Below are positions 47,180 through 61,600 of a stretch of DNA of 64,000 nucleotides, in pieces. Source of the DNA: Membranipora membranacea (lineage: Eukaryota; Bryozoa; Gymnolaemata; Cheilostomatida; Membraniporidae); NCBI GenBank assembly GCA_914767715.1, contig OU612069.1:9113387-9177386 (forward strand), written 5' to 3'. Positions within the stretch are counted from its first letter, which is position 1; each line of letters begins with the position of its first letter. Under the pieces are notes generated by a model. That model was not told where the DNA came from, ran no database searches, and was given only the letters and a program-made list of their open reading frames with translations. The position numbers and the translations under genes were made by a program.

Positions 47180-50100
47180 TCACATACAAAGATTTTGATG
47201 ATGATTTGCTATTAACAGCAACTGGTCTTACTAGTGAACTGCAAGCTATCAAGTCTAATCCTCTCACCTGTGCACGGCCAAAGCAGGTAGAGTGGTGTTC
47301 TAGTGGTCAACCACGCAATGTATCCATTTATCCACACTGCTCGTCGGGACTCAGTTCAATCAATTTATTCCAAGATCTGCACTAGTAGTATGAACTGAAC
47401 ACATAAATCCAAGCTTGATTGAGCGATGCTTTGGTAAATACTTTACTTGCTGCAAGCTAGCCAAGTAATTGAACACTAGTTGGTAATCAAATCTAATTGG
47501 CCTTGGTATTCAACTCGCAAATCACTGATGCATGCCAGCAAGGGCTGAAGGTTATTTGATTAGGCTTTTGTCCAAATGCAGCTTTAATCACCTACTGTAT
47601 AACCACTATAATTTGCTTAGATCTGTTTGTGCTTGACTTTCTGGCGGTTGTTGGTTAGCGTTTACAGTCCCCACATTATAGACAGGGAATGACAATATAT
47701 TGATGGCAGAGAAAAATTGAAAATTATTCCCATTCCAGCCCTCAAACTATTAAGAATATGTAGATAATCATAATTAAATTGAAGAATTAGGGAATATGTG
47801 GTACCGCAGTTGATTATATTTGGTCACTTATCTCTGCAACATTGTCACTATCAGCTTTATTGCCTGGGTGACTATAATGTATTTGCATCTGATCTGAGAG
47901 CTGTTACCATTCAGTTTCCTTTTCCTTCATAATAACACCAGAAGTACATTCTTCAAGATGTGATGGTGGCGGGATGCTGGTAGAGGCATTCATTATAATC
48001 GATTATAATCGATATAATCTGCTAACTGCAAATCATTGAACATACAATAGTTTTTCATTTTAATATAAGGTGTGAAAGAAATGTTGGCTGCAGGTCTAGT
48101 TAGGCGAATTTGGGGGTGACTCCAAGTTAGGCGAGCACTAAATTACATGGTTAGCTGAGTCTATAGAATTGAAGGCGCGTAAGTAAATGTTAGCTAGCCT
48201 TGAAGTTAGCAACTTTCAGCAAGTGCGAATGCGGACATTTCCTCCTGCAAATACAGTTCTCCTTGAGGGTGTTTGCAAGTATCCGCAACGGATGTTGCAA
48301 AATTTTTATCATTTGACATCAGCGGCTGTTATAAATCAATCCATCATCAAACAGATATGATATTGATATGGATTGGCGGTTTTGTCGCATTTATTTACGT
48401 CTTTGACAACCTAGGCTGAAAAGGGTCTTTTGAATTTTGATAATAGGCTACATACCTACGCACCTCTTTAATTTTAAATTCTAAAAGTAATCCCATTCAC
48501 AGGTTACACAATGTGAAGATTAATAACTAATGACACACCTCACTCTTTTGTGCAGTTTTTAGTTATGTCGAAACTTAGAAAAAAACGTCGATAATACTAG
48601 TGTTTGAAATTTGACAAATGATTGTCCAGAATATACAAGTTTGACTCGTGTTTATTGTCTCTGTAGAGAGGCTAACTTGTTTGCAAGCTGCAATAGAGCA
48701 TGCCGATAAGTTACCCATAATGCAATATCATAAAATTCTGCGTGAGTTCAGGTTATTAATATGAGATTGGCCTGTAAGTTTAGGCAACGCCCATTCGAAG
48801 ATGCATTATGGGAATATTGGCATCATCCCCTATTAATACACATCTCTTGTTTTCTTTTCAGTTTGCATATCTTGTGCTGACAGCTACTAAGACGTTACCT
48901 GAAAATACCGAACTCAGTCAGATTCATGTGATACTAAGAGTGACTAACGTACCAACACTTACAGGGTAGGTCAGTGACCACTGATATATAATACATGGAT
49001 GAGGGGTACATATCTGACCCTGAGCAAGCATATGGCTATTCATGTCATGTCCACAAGTGCAGAATCTAGAATAGCTGACACTTGTATAAACTTTTGTCTA
49101 GCAGCTTGCCTGAGTTTTTAAACGTTGTTACTGGGACGTCGATCAATGTATAACGTGAAAGCTGCCAGATTTATAGCTTAATTTAGATTCTGACACAAAG
49201 TTTTATACTGATCGCATATCTACACAAATAGCCACGCTATGTAATTTACCACTGATCCATAAATTCACGTAAATGTCAGTGGCTGTCCCAGTGCTACAAA
49301 GTACTAACTGGCAAAACCACAAAAATGGAGTTAGGACCACTTCTGGATTCTTCATAAACATTTTTCATCTGTTATTAAAAAAATCTAACAATAATTCGAA
49401 TTTTGAATTGCTAAAAAGCATCGATCATTATTTTCGGTTTTGCAAAAGCTCCAGTTATTACTTTGTCGGTGCTCTTGTGAATCAAGAGATCCTCACAACA
49501 GGTGCTAACCGAGCCCACAAGAGAATCTGCTCAATGATGACATATAGAGTAAGTCAATTTACTTGTCAAAGGGAAAATTATCAATCTTACACATTGATTT
49601 AACTGGAAATTCCCGAAAATTTGCATTGTGGGATACCAATTAAGACATCAAGGCACTCGATGTTGTAGAGGCTTTTGCAGGTTTTTAGCCTGCCCGCATA
49701 TCATTTGACTTTATCTTAGAGTTTAGTCTTGGATTAACTATTTTTAATCTTTTGTGTCCATTCCAAACAATTGTCTTGATGTAGATGACAAATCTCTTCA
49801 ATGTAAAGTAACGGGACAACTCCTGCCTGCAAATAACTGTCTGCTCCAACAAAGAGGAAACAAAACCATAAGCTAAAGTAGTTTTTTTTACAAATTGTTT
49901 ATGATATCTTCCTGTATCATAGTCTCAACACCTCATGCAGTACAGTTACTAAACATTAGTCTTGTCATGCGGCCACCAAAAAACCAAAGACTGGGGCCGC
50001 ATGACAAGGCCAACTAAACATCATAAAACTTTTGCACATTTTTGATGTTGATTTTAATTATTTTGGCTTCCGCTTGCCGCCAGGTACACATTGTCAGATC

Positions 50101-53100
50101 AGACTTTGATGTGCCAGTCTCTAGCAGTACAAGGTACATCGGTGATGAGAGGTAAAATAACAGAGATATCCAGTCCGATGAAATATACGTAAGTATCATC
50201 AAAGCTTTTGATCCTAAATTAGATTTTTAACTCAATTTGGCCTTGGCTTATGACTTTTGTAGCCTAAGCATCCAAAAGTAGTGGAGCTAGTTAATTCACC
50301 ATCCCTCCCTATGTCAGCCTTGGTACTTAAGCTAAAACAATCTTTTCTGTGCATTTAGGCGCTAGTCTGAGCGTCGAAATGTAGTAGTTAGTAGTGGCGC
50401 TAGTTGAGCCACCATCCCTCTCTATGACATCTCTGAGATTCCAATTTGGCCTTAGCTTAGTACTTTTGTAGCTTGAACATCCAAAAGTAGTTAGATATTA
50501 AAGAAGAACTTTTTGTGCTACTCCCTCTCATAGTTCTGGCACTCTAGCTATAAATTAAATTTGGGTTTGTGATTAGAACTGTGTCTGATTTTTAACGTAT
50601 TTTTAGTTTGATTGGTTATGGAATCTTCGAAATAAATGTTATGTTCGACAATCAAACTAAATGTAGCGCTGTAGGCCATTATCACAGTGTAGGTAAGAGG
50701 ACAACTTATCTCTTTCACTGGCTTCTAAATTACAAATAGCTTACTCTTACTATTTTATTTGACACTTAATTTTTGATACAAACTTGAAATACCTATTTGA
50801 CACTCCACTGTCACAACAAAGACATCAATTAGTCATTTGTCACTTGCGTGACACTCTACTGAAAATTTTTTGACAATCAATATCTATTAATATATTTGAA
50901 ACAGATTGAAACCCTCCCCATCTCCAAATATTGTGCCAGCATTACCAGCAAACTATCAATCTCCATTCTCAAATGGACTCATATCAAATGTAGGCATGGT
51001 TGTTGCGTCATAGTCGTAAAAGTTGCATATCATTGCAAGTTTTCAATTTTCAGTTTTTGTAAATCCTCTTCGCTCAAAATATAATTTTGCCACTCTGTGC
51101 CAAAACTGTACTTATGTATACGGAGTTGAATCATGTTTGTCAGAGTTTGGAGTTGCGTTCCCCTTTTACAGTCAGCTTCACAGTTATCTAAGAGGATCGA
51201 TTCATAAATATACTATATACATTTTTATTACATCAACCATCCCCGGAACATATTCTCCCTGATGTGCAAAGAAAACCAAAAAACCAATCGAAATAAAGCT
51301 CAAATTAATGAAAACATGTGGTTTGACAATGCAAATTTAAATGGTTGTTGATGAACAAAGAGGATGAGGAAGGTTGTTAAAGCAGAAATAATTATGAATC
51401 AAATAGAAGTTTGTGGGCGGATGTAAGATGTGGTATCACTAAAAAAAAATTCTCAAATTTTCTTGTACTTGACAGCCAGGTGGCGTGTTATTTCTGCCCT
51501 GTGGCGGGCTGTGAAGGGTCATACGGATTTAAGTATGTTCGTATCCACATACCAGGAGCAGCCGAACAGACTACCGTCGGTAAAATATTCACGTGTTCTG
51601 TGTGCGGAGCAGTACTGAGGGAGGAGAAGTCCTATCGGAGGATATCAGGTATTATTACCTGCATAAATAGTCTGATGTCGGGGATAGTATAGTCTAAGTT
51701 AGTCTGATACCGGGTATAGTATAGTCTAAGTTAGTCTGATACTGGGGAAAGTATAGTCTAAGTTAGTCTGATACCGGGGATAGTATAGTCTAAGTTAGTC
51801 TGATACCGGGTATAGTATATTCTAAGTTAGTCTGATACTGGGGAAAGTATAGTCTAAGTTAGTCTGATACCGGGGATAGTATAGTCTAAGTTAGTCTGAT
51901 ACCGGGTATAGTATAGTCTAAGTTAGTCTGATACCGGGTATAGTATATTCTAAGTTAGTCTGATACCGGGGATAGTATAGCCTTAGGTGCTAGGCCGCAA
52001 TAGCTGCGCCAGGTTGCTCTACGTTTGCAGGCAGGCAGGTCGGCAGGCAGGCAGGCAGGTCGGAGCACACCTGAGGGACAACCAAACCCCATTAGTCGAT
52101 TGACTGCGTTTGGATTTTAATCCACAACCTTCATAATATGCATGCCAAAATGAGGCGCTCTAACCAACTGAAGCACCTCCTACTCCAGATGTTTGGGATA
52201 GTGTTGTCTAAGTGTTCGTATGGCTGCAATGCAAGTTAGGCCATGAGACTATCAACCGCTCATGCCGCTATCTCGCATTGCAACTGTCAGAGCACTTGGA
52301 CTAGGAATAATGCATAGAAGAGAGCACGGAATGATGAGATGGTGAAATATCAATCAAGACATTTGAAAATAGTATCAGTGTAAATTTTGATGTTGTTGAA
52401 AGATGAATAAATAAATGGAATTAATGATCATGCCATCAAAATGGATTTTGGAAAAATTGTTGATTTGATTTCCATTTAATTCTGCATTTCCAATTTAAAT
52501 TCCAATAACAACTATGCTGCAGCGGTTATTTTAAAGTTTTTTTTTCAGATAAGCTTATTTTACATCTAAACATTATGAACTTATCGAAGGACACTTCAAA
52601 CATCGCCGGCATCGGATCAGAGTGCGATGTAGCTCAGGAGTTAGACCCAGGCTTTGTGAGGCAGAGAATGAGAATCGTGTGTAGAGGTGAGAATGGACAA
52701 GGGGGTGTTAGTGACTATCATCCAAAAAGTGCATTGAATCTCAGGCTATAGGCTATTTCTCATGTTTGTAGGTTTGATATTTGTCTCAAACAGAGTCTTA
52801 GTAACAGCAGTAAAGCTAGACTGGTATCTACATTGCACACAAGTCATCTCTGTTGATGCAAGAAGTTGTTGGCAGCTATGAAAATTCTGATAGCCCTGAT
52901 AATCATAGAGTTCATGTTATAAAGTTACTTGGAGTAATGCGTCAAAGTTGAAACAGTTAGCAGCTCTATACTAAAGAGTACGGAATTCATCTGCCCCTGC
53001 CCATGTGGTAAACTTCTTATGTTGACTGCCACGGGTAGATGTGTAAATGTAAAATGTAAATCACTATTTCTAAGCAGCTCTCCACCTATCTTTACAGAAA

Positions 53101-55581
53101 TTAAACATATTACATAGATACATATACATATTCAACTAAGCGCCCTCCTGTACAAGGTAGGAGTGGGCAAGCTAAGCTAATGCATTGAGTGCCCACCTTT
53201 GTTAGCAGCATGGGTAGTGACTGGGATTCGAGCAAGCAACCCTCAGACTGTCTAGGTACGCCATCTACGCCATCCTGCCTGCCTACCATTATCGAAAGGC
53301 TTTTGCGAGTGGTACCAAGTGGTAGAGTTAGTTTAAACTGTAGATCTGACAGCGCTGTGTGTTTATCACAAAAATACAAATATATGTATTTATATGGTTA
53401 TTGTATTTCAATATTTCAGATGATCAGGCACTACATAGCTATAGCATAGGAGAGACTGTCACTGTTACTGGGAGGCTTGTGTATGATAATCTGATATCTA
53501 AACACCCTCAAGTCTACTTAGAGGTCTGTCAAGAGTAAATTGAATTTGATATAACTCGGCGATAATGTAAATGGTATTTCTGGGGGGGGGGGATCTTTCA
53601 ATTAGAAAGAGCGATGATTTACTAAAGCAAATTATCGCTATCGCATCGCTCAAAATTATCACTCACTTGGTCTTTCAATTAGACAAAATTGTTCACTCAA
53701 GCAAGGAGTTAACTCCTTGACTCAAGTAGCTGAATAGTTGGTTGCGGATTTTCTTCCAAACAATATGTGTCTCAGTGTTCAATTTTTCTAGCATCGGGGT
53801 CCATCAAGATTCCATCCAAACTGAATGGTTTTGGGACTACTGGGCCTTTGCACCATTATGCCCTCACCAATCTGCCTCTTAACTGGCGGGACTGGGCCTC
53901 CATCATTTTTCGGTCTCCAGATCTCCAAATCTTGCTCAAATTAACCAGGTATCAATAATTATTCTAGTTTCTTTAGAAGTTCGCCCCTCAGAACAGGATA
54001 GGAGATAACTCCTGGTCCTGTCCTGGTGATCCTTTTTATTCAAACAACATTATTGTATTAATTTATTATAACTACTACCTGTTACAGGCAAATACGGTAG
54101 TCCAACATCAAGTAGAAGAACCGGCAAACAGCATTAAAGAGGTGGATTTATCACGACTGCCTGAGCCAATACAACAATTGTACAAAGGTAAGGTCTGAAC
54201 ATAAGTAAGAGAATAGAATAAAATGAATAAAAATGAATACAATCTAAGACATGATCATTTTTATTATTATTCTTTATCTTCCACATTTCTTCTTTCATTT
54301 ATTATTGTTTTGTTTTGGCATACTAGGAAGAACATCATGTCAATAATGAAGATTGCTTGTCAATAAATGTTTAAAAGAAAAAAGGATAACAATGTGAAAG
54401 AAAGTTGTATCATGACCTATTATCCTAAATTGGCAGCGTCATCATCTATACATGTGCCTGAAATTTTTTTCCCGTTTGCACCTTATTCTTTGTAGACAGA
54501 AGAGAATCAATGTGGAGCTTCGCTCAGGCCATGGCTTATCTTGCTGGTGGTAAGTTTTAATTCAACTTGTAATACTGCAAACCGTCCTTTGTTTGTAGCT
54601 ATAGGATTGATTTTAAACTTCCAAAACCTACTTGCCATGTAATCATAAGATGTATTTGTTTTTCTTGTGTTTCTTGTGTGATGAAGAAATCTTAGCTCTG
54701 CGTATTATAAAAAATTCATGCCCATAACTTACCATAACTTATCCGGCCATCCGATCAACTTATCTAATATGATTTATTCTATGTATTAAAATTTCTATAT
54801 AATTACAATATTATATTAAAATTATATTGACTTAATATTTCATTAAATGATTTAAAAAATTGATAAATTAGGCTTTACTAGTCGACCAAAGATGCTAGCA
54901 GATGAAAAACCAATTACTGTTCTTTAGAAACTCGGAAGGAACGAAATATATTATATTGAATGTCTATGTAGTGTGAAGATTTTGCGATCTGTAAAATGCA
55001 TACAGTGTATGCATTCTGATCATATATTATACTATTGTGTACATATCTCTGATCACCAGAGCATGATTTAATTCACATAGCTTGGGAAGAGTATGGTGGG
55101 ATGTCCACAGGTTAGTACCTAGCTAGGGTGGGCTAACTCCTCTTTTTTATTATACTATTGGCTTTTTTATGGCATTGATATTAAACATGTGTTACATTTA
55201 GATTTAAAAAAAACTAATGCATTGGCCAATCAGATAGTTTGAATACGTTGATCTGCTTCTCGGACAGACCATGGGGGGGGGGTCACGCACCACCCTCAGT
55301 CACATGTAATATCCACCAGGTTTTCTTCTTTGTAGAATGTATATCTCCGGCAGGTACTTTTGTAAAGCTGAAGTTGTCTCTCTTGCTCAGTCTACTCAGC
55401 CAATCCTGCAATGTGAGTATTGATAGAAAATCGAGATCAATTGAATTTTGTTTACGTTTTAATTATGACTTGATTATTGATTCAATATATTTTTTTAGTT
55501 CATCTGTATATTTAGTTATAACCTAACATTGCCAAAATTAAAGTCATGCAATATTTTCTTTTTAAACGGCGGAGATATCTC

Positions 55582-55613
<32 letters not shown>

Positions 55614-58600
55614 TATAAATATTATATATATTGTAAACATTAATAATCCTATTGGCTAAGATTAAAGTGTGACTGTTAATGGCCGATTAGTGCAGGTTTC
55701 AGTTTTGGTAGCTTGTTGCACACCTATGCTCAGGAGGTCTTTTATGACCTCACCTCTAGGATACATTCTAGTTTTCTAGGATCCATCACATTCGCAGCAT
55801 GAGCATTTAGGCCACCTTGCGTCCTTCTTTAGGGGCAGCCCAATCTTCTGTTTCTTTCTAAATAGCAATTATATTTATATTTTCTCTACTCTGTAGGGAC
55901 TGAATGTGTTGTGTGTGGGACAGGAGACACTGATTATTAGGAGATTGTTAGCTTACTTCTCAGAGTTACTACCAAACTGTGTGACTCACTCTGATCACTC
56001 GAGCCTCATAGCTGACATGAGAGATGATCGGCAGACTACAGCACAATACTTTATATCTGGTAACAGACCCAATTTTTTTTAAATTATTGGTTTAAAAAGA
56101 TTTTCCAATTAACGTACTCAGTCTAGGTTAATTTATTTTTGCCTGCCCTATGCTGCAAAGTCGAACGTATGCCTCAACAGTCCGCACATGCGCAGAGTGT
56201 ACAGTAAGAGGCACCGCCTCTCCCCTCACACCCTCCTTCTCATTAAAGACTATCCAAAGACTAATGCATGTTATAGTCAGGCAGTTATTGATGATAAAAT
56301 TTTGCATAATAAGTAAATAAGTAAAGTGTTTGTTTATTCTATTGCACTTCCTGGAGACCGTGACATCATAATGCAGAGAATGGGAGTTACTTGCCCTTAT
56401 TGGAGGCACTTTTTCCACCAATGTTAATTCATGCCAAGTAGAGCATTGAATTTTTTTACATGCAAATCGGACAAAACTCATAAATATATGCCTGAATATA
56501 ACATGCATTAGTCTCTGGATAGTCTTTAATGTGTAGGAGGGTGTGAGGGGACAGGCGGTGCCTCTTACCATGCACTCTGCGCATGTGCGGACAGTTGAGG
56601 CATACGTTCATCTCTGCAGTATAGGGCAGACATAAATAAGTTCACCTAAACTGAATATCGACATTGGAAAATCTTTGTTAACCCATAATGTAAAGAATAT
56701 TGTGTCTAAATGGAACACTGGCTTTGCTATCTTTGACCTTGAACTTATGGAGTTGCCTCTCTTGATGGAAGGCCGCCCCACTGTCGCTGTGCTGCAGAGA
56801 TAGACTATGTCTCATGTCTATCCGGCGAGCAGAATGCTTACTGTGTGGAATTGGTATAAGGGAAGCCGTGTAATTTATTACACTTATGTTTAGCATTTGT
56901 GGTCCAATATCTACCTCAAATGCTTTCTGTCAGCTGAAACATTAGAGGTAGATATTAACGCTTGACTTTGGTTCAGGTGTGACTGAATTTTGTAACAAAG
57001 ATGGAAGTTTATATAATGAGGTTGAGTGTATGTAGCTAGCTGAAGGTTTAGCTATTTCAGGTGTATGTGAAATTTCCCTCCTGTGAACGCTTCTGACTTC
57101 CAGAGTATGTGAAATACCAGATTTTTAGACATAGTTGAGAACACATACAAATGATACCCCCCCCCCAAATAGAAATAGCCTAAAATAAGCTAAGGTAATC
57201 TATTGATAAAATATTAATGTATGTTGCCTTTATATTTGTGAACAAATTCACTGAACCTCAGCACATGACTTTTTGGGAGAGCTAAAAAGGATTAGTTATA
57301 GGGATAGGGATAGAGTTTATTAAAGTCTCTAAAAGAGAAATAATATGGTGTTTCGACAGAGCTAAAAGTTGAGCCAATTTAAATTTGCAGTCAACAGGGG
57401 GAGATAACTGCTAATGTCTGATCTCATGTGGATGTTCTATGAAGCAGATTGTTTTATATTATATTATTCATGTTATTTTATATTCGTATTTATATTATAT
57501 GTATCATTCTATATTTTACAGGTGGATCATGTCTAAATGCTCACCACTCAGTGTGTGTGGTACCTGATATCAATGCCCTCACCAAACAAGGCAATATACA
57601 TCTAGAGAGAGGTGTGCTTGCGAATCGTTGCGGAATATGTTTTAATTATGAATTGTGTAACTTCTATTCGGCGAGGAACAATATTAAACCTTTTAAACAC
57701 CTCTACATAACATACAGGCGTTTCGGTTATTCAATGGACTGAAAACAGTATCCTTGTGTCTGCGTGGCATGATATAAGTGTTGTGTGTTAACCCTCATCT
57801 ATTCGAGCCACAATACATTTTCACTTTTGCACTTCATGATGCTTTCTGGAAATCCTGGGGATAATCTTCTAAACAGTATAGATTCAATAATGACTTATTT
57901 TGTCGCATTTATAGCCTTAGAGTACGGCAAGGTGTTACAATCGGTTCCAAGGTGCTCAGACTATATAAGTATAGATGTACAGTGTAAGATTTGGGCCTGC
58001 GCTGATAGTAGAACAAACTCTAAGGCTAAGACTGGTTCAAGTCGGGGTGTACCCATACCAGCCAATAAATTACCTGTGAACCCATGCTACAATCAGTGAG
58101 TATCCTCATACCTCTCTTACCTCCTCTGCTTTAGTACATACTAGATCTTTGATACGCAAGTAGTCTGCCTAAAATAAGTTGTTCTTGATCCTTGATCTTG
58201 TACCTTGTCATTTATTGTGTAAGGAGTATAATTTTCATATTAGCAACTTCACTATAACCGATGAGAGCGGCTATTGTTAGCAGTTGGTACTGTTTAAATT
58301 AAATTGGTACATCTCTTTATATCCTAACTATGAATGGGATTAAGTGTATGGTTATTTGGGTAGATAAATCTTACAAACAAAATCAGTAGTGAGTTTGATC
58401 CAATTTGCCTGCATTCAAGTTGCTCCCCTTCACCAGTCATGCCACAGGACAAGGTATTTTGGGAGGGATAACGCATAGTACATGACAGGAAGCTGTTATG
58501 GTTGGCGGAAGATTTTGCGTAAATGGTTGAGATTCGCCCCCAAAAACAGCTGTAGTTTCTGCAAAATTAATAATGATGGATATGGTTGGAATTCAACCAC

Positions 58601-61600
58601 ATCTGAAGTGGGACCCTCCCCCCCCGCACAATATGGGAGACACCCTTTCATATATATATATATATGATCTGTCTAAATAATAGGTTTTTCCCATTACTCA
58701 TGACCACTTTATTAATGATTTTGTGAGTCAACGTCCGTCTTGAAAATATTGAACTATTCAACTTGTACACACTTTGATTGATATTTAAAGTATAAGTAAA
58801 GTAAAAATAAAAGTATAAAAAAGCTAAAAATAAAGTAAAAAATTAAAAAATATATATTGTGTAATTAATTGAGTTTTTGTCCATTGTTGTTTCATATCTA
58901 CATCTTACGCAAGTATATACACCAAATTTTGCAACATGCACTATTGTCTGTGTTATGTAATAAATCAATCAATTGTTATCTAGATGCAAACACAGGTTGT
59001 GAGCAGAGTCTCCAAGTTTGCCCTGTTACTGTAAAACATGGCATCAATTGTGTGACAAGGTACCAAACTAATCAATGGTTAACAGGATTGCGTTACTTGG
59101 CTTATACTCAAGATGTCAAATATTCATCCTGAACATCATCAATTTAGTTAGTATGGGAAGTATCGTCTATGGTTGGTCAGATGATATAAAGCACCTCAAG
59201 CCTGATCTAAGACTAGATCCCCGGTTCCCATGATCTCATACCTGGCAGACCCGGGCTGCACTTACTCACTCATAGTAAACAATCAAAACAGTTTTGATAG
59301 TATCCTGATTATGGATATAAAAATACAGTATAGATTGGTCATAATATGCTCCTGCCTATCCAATAATAAAATTGCTGCTTTGGCCTCAGGTCTAAGAATT
59401 TAGGCAATCTAGATCATAAGGCTTGTCAATACACTACAGTTTTAGCCAATCAGGTTCTCACAATGCTGTGATTAGCTGAAAAGTTGTTTATTGAAATATG
59501 GTCTTACTTAAGCGAGGCAGCCTGACATTGCGGGTGGTGCAAAGACAATGTGGGCTGGAACATAATACAGAGTTGAAGTAATGCAATGTCCGATCTATAC
59601 TGTATTTCTATGTCTTTGAACCTGATACAGCAATACTATTTTCTTTGGGCAGAGGGGATTTAGGATGGGTGGGTGGAGCAAGGAGTTAAAGTCTTTAACT
59701 CCTTCGGGGAGCAAGAGATTAGGTGGAGGCCTCATACTAATGTTTTTCCTTATTTCACAGGCTCTTTGATCTAGTGCTGCTGACTGATGACATGTCTAGC
59801 GATTATCTGGAGGAGATCTCATATCATAGTCTGCTACAGGCACTTTGCTACAACAACCCAAACAGGGAAAACTCAAGAGAAAACTTGGATTCTGTCCTCA
59901 ACGAGGAGGTAACTTCTGGTAACAGCGAGAGAATTTGTCATTCACAGCTAAAGCAGGTGAATAGAATGCTATGAGTAGATTTAACTTTATTTAATATACA
60001 CTTCATTAATGATCAATGTACCAATGTACAACATAAAGATCATGTTTACAATAAGTGAAAAATTAAAAAATAATGTGGTCAGTCAATGGGTAAAGAGGAA
60101 AAAATTGAATATCAGTTGATCTGAGCTTTGAAAGCTTTCATTAATCATGGATACAAAGTTTCTGCTACCTACTTTACCATTACATTTGAGATCTAAAGAT
60201 CAGTTCGGTTCATTCAAAACGTTACTATTCAACCATATATTATCGACTTGACCAACATCATTGATGGTATTATTCCTTTTTGTTTCTTTTTTTTTCATTA
60301 TAAAATTATTTTTTTCTGGCACTGAGTGCAAAACATTTCGAATGAGATGACTTTGGTTGCCAATAAAAGTGTGTATATATATATATATAGTTTTATAGTT
60401 TATAGTTTATATAGTTTTTTTTGGAGAAAGACTCGTCAATATACTGTTAAACCTCTATCTGAACTCTTCTTTTTCCTCTCTTCTCTACTTTAATATTTTA
60501 GTTATATTGTATTACATTTTTTTCTTATTTTTATTTCATTTAGTTTATTGAGGTGGCGCGGAGTCTCACAGTAACATTTCCGGAAGATGTGAAGTCATAT
60601 TTAGCTAGGTTTTACCTGGCTAGTCGACAAGTACGCAGTGAGATCGGGAATGCTATTCCAACTTCCTCTCTCAAAACTATGTGAGCTTTTCTCTTATACT
60701 CCAGTTAGTTTCTTATAAAGAAAACCTTAGTGTATCTAGTTAAAAATTGAACAAGTTCTCAATTTAATTTGTTCTTATTTTTAAGATGAGGTTTTGTTGT
60801 CAAACCAATGAACTCACTCATTGGTCAAACAATTACCTATTTTTTGAAGCCATCTCAGTAAACAGGATTTAATCAGCCTAATTGAATAAACTGACAGTGC
60901 GATAAAATAGGATAGTCTGGCACATAAAGTGCTGTTTGTTGTAAAAGATAAATCCTTCTGACTTTTTTATTGATACTAAAAAATCAAAAGGAAACTCAAT
61001 TATATAGCCTCAAATATGTTCCAAACCCATGTTACCTAAATTAACCTGCTAACCCTAATTATAACATTACATTATATCATAGTATCTATATAACATATAT
61101 ATATATATAACTCAGTGCTGTGTTGTAATCACATAAGTATATAGAGCAGACTGGCAGACAGAGACCAAACTTTATCATGATTTCTTGTTGCAGCTGTGTA
61201 TACAGTATATTATAGGGATGTTTGACCTTAGATAATTGTTACTTGGCAATGAGTTCACCTTCCTCAATTATTATAGGCTATTAGCATATCAAATTGTTGT
61301 TATTTAATGCATTATGAGTCATGTATGTATCTTTTAACCTAGCAAATAATGTCAGGAGTGGTAGTTGTCCTCTCTCCTGTCATGGGGACATAACTTTTGA
61401 CTTCGATTCATGATAGGATTTTTTGTTCATGATGCGTACAAGTTTTTAGCAAGTATATACATACAAGCAACACAACGACATCTGAATATCAGATTTGGAA
61501 TTTCAAGTTAATGTTGAATGCATATAAATACTTGTTCATAATTTCGTTGTTAAATGTGAATAATTATATTTGTATAAATGTAATAGTTATGGATAAAAAG

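Noticed and set aside
53189-53449. 86-codon plus-strand frame
   Set aside because: Lies across a reverse-oriented SINE and runs into the next MCMDC2 exon in another frame.
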